A stretch of DNA of 8,318 nucleotides, from assembly GCA_016297945.1 (NCBI GenBank), contig JAEDFR010000100.1, forward strand, positions 1 through 8,318, in the 5' to 3' direction. Positions 6,183 to 8,318 of this stretch are shown piece after piece. The DNA comes from Lachnospiraceae bacterium (GTDB taxonomy: Bacteria > Bacillota > Clostridia > Lachnospirales > Lachnospiraceae). Under the pieces are notes generated by a model, which saw nothing but the letters and a program-made list of their open reading frames with translations, was not told the origin of the DNA and ran no database searches. The position numbers and the translations under genes were made by a program. Positions within the stretch are counted from its first letter, which is position 1, and each line of letters starts with the position of its first letter.

Positions 6183-8318
6183 TTATTTAAAAATTTCTTC
6201 CAAAGCAGACAGCAGCATATCAACTTTAATCGGTTTAGCGATATGCCCGTTCATTCCCGCTTTATATGCATTGCGTCTGTCTTCCTCGAATGCATTCGCA
6301 GTCATGGCAACAATTCCAATTCCGGCTTTTTTCACATCGGAAAACTTTCGAATCGTCTGAGTTGCTTTATAGCCATCCATATTCGGCATCTGAATATCCA
6401 TAAGAATCAGATCATAATATCCGGCCTCCGCCTTTTCCAGCATATCCACACAAATAATGCCGTCCGACGCATGTTCAACTTCAAATCCCGCCTCTTCAAG
6501 GATGGTCATCGCAATCTCAGCATTCAGTTCATTATCCTCTGCAAGAAGAATGCGTTTTCCTCTGAAATGACCGTCATCATATGCGCACACTTTCTCCGCC
6601 AGATGTGCTTCGTCTCCATTCTCGGCAATTCGATGCGGCAAAATTACTGTAAATTTTGTTCCTTTTCCGATCTTACTTTCAACTTCGATAGTTCCACCCA
6701 TCAAATCAACAAGTTTCTTTACGATTGGCATTCCCAATCCGGTACCATTAACTTTGCTCTCCGTGCTGGAACGTTCTCTTGTAAATTCCTCAAATATCTG
6801 CATCAGGAATTCTTCTGACATACCGATGCCTGTATCTTCAATTTCCGTCCGATACATAACATACCCCGGTTTGTCCGATGCCATTTCGGTCAGCCTCATA
6901 GAAACTTTTCCGCCGGAAGGTGTGTACTTCAAAGCATTACTTAAAATATTAAGAAAAATCTCCCGAAGCTTTGTCTCGTCACAGATGACATTCGCGTGTT
7001 CAACATCGGCATATCGTGTAAATTCAATTCCCTTTTCTTTCATCTGAGAATCAAAGAGTGAATACAGCGAATCATTGAATACATATGCATTACAATATGT
7101 TTCGTCTAAAGTTGTTTTTCCACTCTCTATTCTTGCCATTTCAAGAACATTATTGATAAGGGAAAGAAGAAAATCATTGGATGTCTGGATATTCTTTATA
7201 TATTTTTTCGATAATTCTTTGTCATCCAGGTGTTTTTCAAGCAATTCGGTAAAACCGATGATTGCATTCATAGGTGTACGGATATCATGAGACATGTTAA
7301 ATAAAAATGCCGATTTGGCAGCATTTGACGCGTTGGCAATCTCGAGCTGTGCTTTCGTGTCCGCTTTATCGTGAGCCTCTGTAATATCACGGCCAAGAAT
7401 GTTGGCGATAGGATCTCCGTTTTCATCTGTTCCGAGGAAAATATTGATTTCATGCCACTCAATACCCTTTTCTGTTTTTGCAGCGTATTCCAGGTTGCCG
7501 ATATATCCTGTTTCACCTCTGCGTTCTCTCAGCGCAGACAAGCTGCTGAAATTTCCGAAGGCTTCGATATGATCTTCCGTAACATAACGAATCTTCTGTT
7601 GATATGCCGTTTCATAATCATCTGTCGATTCAAAAATTTTCACAAAATCTTTCATGCCGGTACCAACGATCAGACTATATTTTCCACTTACCAGATTCAG
7701 TGTCAGGTTATAACTGTACAGCGTCTTTGTGATATTTGAAAGAATCTGATCTTTTGCCGCCACAGCTTTCAGCTCATTTTCCCGGCGTTCCTGAGCCTCA
7801 TGAATCTCGGTAATATCACGGCCGAGAATATTGGCAACGGCGATACCATCTTCATTTGTTCCCATAAAGAGATTCACCTCATGCCATTCACTGATCCCAC
7901 CAAGAATGACTCGACAGGAAAGTGTCCCAACAAAACCTGTCGCATTCATTTTTTCCTTCAACGCACGGATACCAATAAGGTTTTCCACCTTTTCTTTATC
8001 TTCCGGTGCAACATTCTTAAAAAGTTTTGCATGAAGAAGCACATAATCATCTGTATACTGCATGGTTTTCAGAACGTCACTCATGCCGGTACCTGTAATC
8101 AATGAATACTTCCATGTTTCCAGATTGACAGTAAGGTTATAGCTGTAAAGCATCTTTGTAACACCTGAAAGAAGCTGATCACGGGCCATGGCAGCCTTTT
8201 GCTGAATCTCACGCTGTTCCTGACGTTTATGGGCATCTGTAATATCCCTTCCGAGAATGTTGGCAATCGGTTCTCCCTTTTCATCAGTACTGATGAAAAC
8301 GTTGATCTCATGCCACTC
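6183..8318 (-). CDS. Hybrid histidine kinase with tandem PAS-like repeats, N-terminus missing
   Basis: An open frame of 711 residues running off the right edge. Numbering from the edge: residues 1-43 are the end of one PAS-like unit, 44-186 and 187-329 two full units, then a coiled linker, a HisKA domain with the phosphoacceptor histidine in MSHDIRTPMNAI (H344), an HATPase domain (N box NILSNALKY at about 457-465, G1 DTGIGM 495-500, G2 GTGLGM 525-530), and a receiver domain with acidic pair E594/D595, phosphoacceptor D641 in LMDIQMPNMDGY, T673 and K695. All catalytic residues expected of a working hybrid kinase are present. There is no HPt or DNA-binding domain, so the phosphate must pass to another protein or the receiver regulates the kinase itself. 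No membrane segment is seen in this part. The ATG at 8189 is internal: the homologous repeat continues upstream and no ribosome binding site precedes it. The ABC-F gene follows after 14 nt. Confidence 0.95.
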   Translation of the reverse strand, partial: EWHEINVFISTDEKGEPIANILGRDITDAHKRQEQREIQQKAAMARDQLLSGVTKMLYSYNLTVNLETWKYSLITGTGMSDVLKTMQYTDDYVLLHAKLFKNVAPEDKEKVENLIGIRALKEKMNATGFVGTLSCRVILGGISEWHEVNLFMGTNEDGIAVANILGRDITEIHEAQERRENELKAVAAKDQILSNITKTLYSYNLTLNLVSGKYSLIVGTGMKDFVKIFESTDDYETAYQQKIRYVTEDHIEAFGNFSSLSALRERRGETGYIGNLEYAAKTEKGIEWHEINIFLGTDENGDPIANILGRDITEAHDKADTKAQLEIANASNAAKSAFLFNMSHDIRTPMNAIIGFTELLEKHLDDKELSKKYIKNIQTSNDFLLSLINNVLEMARIESGKTTLDETYCNAYVFNDSLYSLFDSQMKEKGIEFTRYADVEHANVICDETKLREIFLNILSNALKYTPSGGKVSMRLTEMASDKPGYVMYRTEIEDTGIGMSEEFLMQIFEEFTRERSSTESKVNGTGLGMPIVKKLVDLMGGTIEVESKIGKGTKFTVILPHRIAENGDEAHLAEKVCAYDDGHFRGKRILLAEDNELNAEIAMTILEEAGFEVEHASDGIICVDMLEKAEAGYYDLILMDIQMPNMDGYKATQTIRKFSDVKKAGIGIVAMTANAFEEDRRNAYKAGMNGHIAKPIKVDMLLSALEEIFK
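7332..8318 (-). repeat. Intragenic tandem repeat, period 429 bp (PAS-like units)
   Basis: The segment encoding the unit end (EWHE, then ANILGRDIT) recurs with exact spacing: the matching plus-strand GTAATATC starts at 7381, 7810 and 8239, 429 bp (143 codons) apart each time. Each full unit also has LYSYNLTxNL, KYSLIxGTGM, TDDY and a GxxGxL strand. The copies have diverged in sequence but kept length exactly, so no indels separate them. The array continues past the window edge. Confidence 0.9.

Noticed and set aside
6105..6818. A 237-codon plus-strand open frame antisense to the kinase and ABC-F genes
   Set aside because: It lies opposite well-conserved kinase receiver/ATPase and ABC-F motifs, has no convincing ribosome binding site, and its translation shows no recognisable domain. 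It is a shadow of the real genes.
6183..8189. Histidine kinase starting at the ATG at 8189
   Set aside because: The homologous repeat unit continues upstream in frame to the window edge and no ribosome binding site precedes this ATG, so it is an internal methionine.
8099..8311. A 70-codon minus-strand frame at the right edge
   Set aside because: The in-frame PAS repeat of the histidine kinase occupies these bases in a different frame and matches the downstream repeats.
7381..8318. The recurring GTAATATC-type blocks as a CRISPR-like or intergenic repeat
   Set aside because: The 429-bp spacing is a whole number of codons, the copies encode the same protein motif in frame, and they are diverged, so they are protein domain repeats.

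Overview
The window looks like part of a low-GC, Gram-positive anaerobe of the class Clostridia, most likely Lachnospiraceae. This is inferred from the AT-rich DNA, the purine-rich GGAGG-type ribosome binding sites and the protein styles (a DegV protein, an ABC-F ATPase and a PAS-rich hybrid histidine kinase). No rRNA or other marker gene is present, so the assignment is not firm. Every convincing gene lies on the minus strand, so transcription runs from high to low coordinates.

Layout in the direction of transcription. (1) 8318-6183 is the C-terminal 711 residues of a hybrid histidine kinase whose sensory part is a tandem PAS-like repeat with an exact 143-residue period; it runs off the right edge. 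(2) 6168-4429 is an ABC-F ATPase starting 14 nt after the kinase and probably cotranscribed with it. (3) 4350-2955 is a tight three-gene group: a divergent DegV lipid-binding protein, a 75-residue two-helix membrane protein, and a YbjQ/UPF0145 protein whose start overlaps the membrane gene. It has its own promoter candidate and ends at a strong hairpin terminator (2889-2928). (4) 2791-1607 is a stand-alone, visibly AT-richer AAA/STAND-like ATPase with a promoter candidate and helically phased GCGTA repeats. (5) 1481-288 encodes a coenzyme F420-0:gamma-glutamyl ligase (CofE)-like protein, followed after 10 nt by (6) 277-1, the N-terminus of a nitroreductase-family flavoprotein that runs off the left edge.

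The genes do not form one recognisable pathway. Three local partnerships are plausible: kinase plus ABC-F (sensing and a ribosome- or stress-related ATPase), DegV plus small membrane protein plus YbjQ (envelope or lipid related, role unknown), and CofE-like ligase plus nitroreductase. The last pair places the two domain types fused in mycobacterial FbiB next to each other as separate genes, in a lineage not generally known to make F420. It is the most interesting lead here, although it is not proof of a new system.

No tRNA, rRNA, CRISPR array, transposase gene or phage gene was seen. There is no gene-free stretch longer than about 165 bases. The longer plus-strand open frames are antisense shadows of the minus-strand genes.
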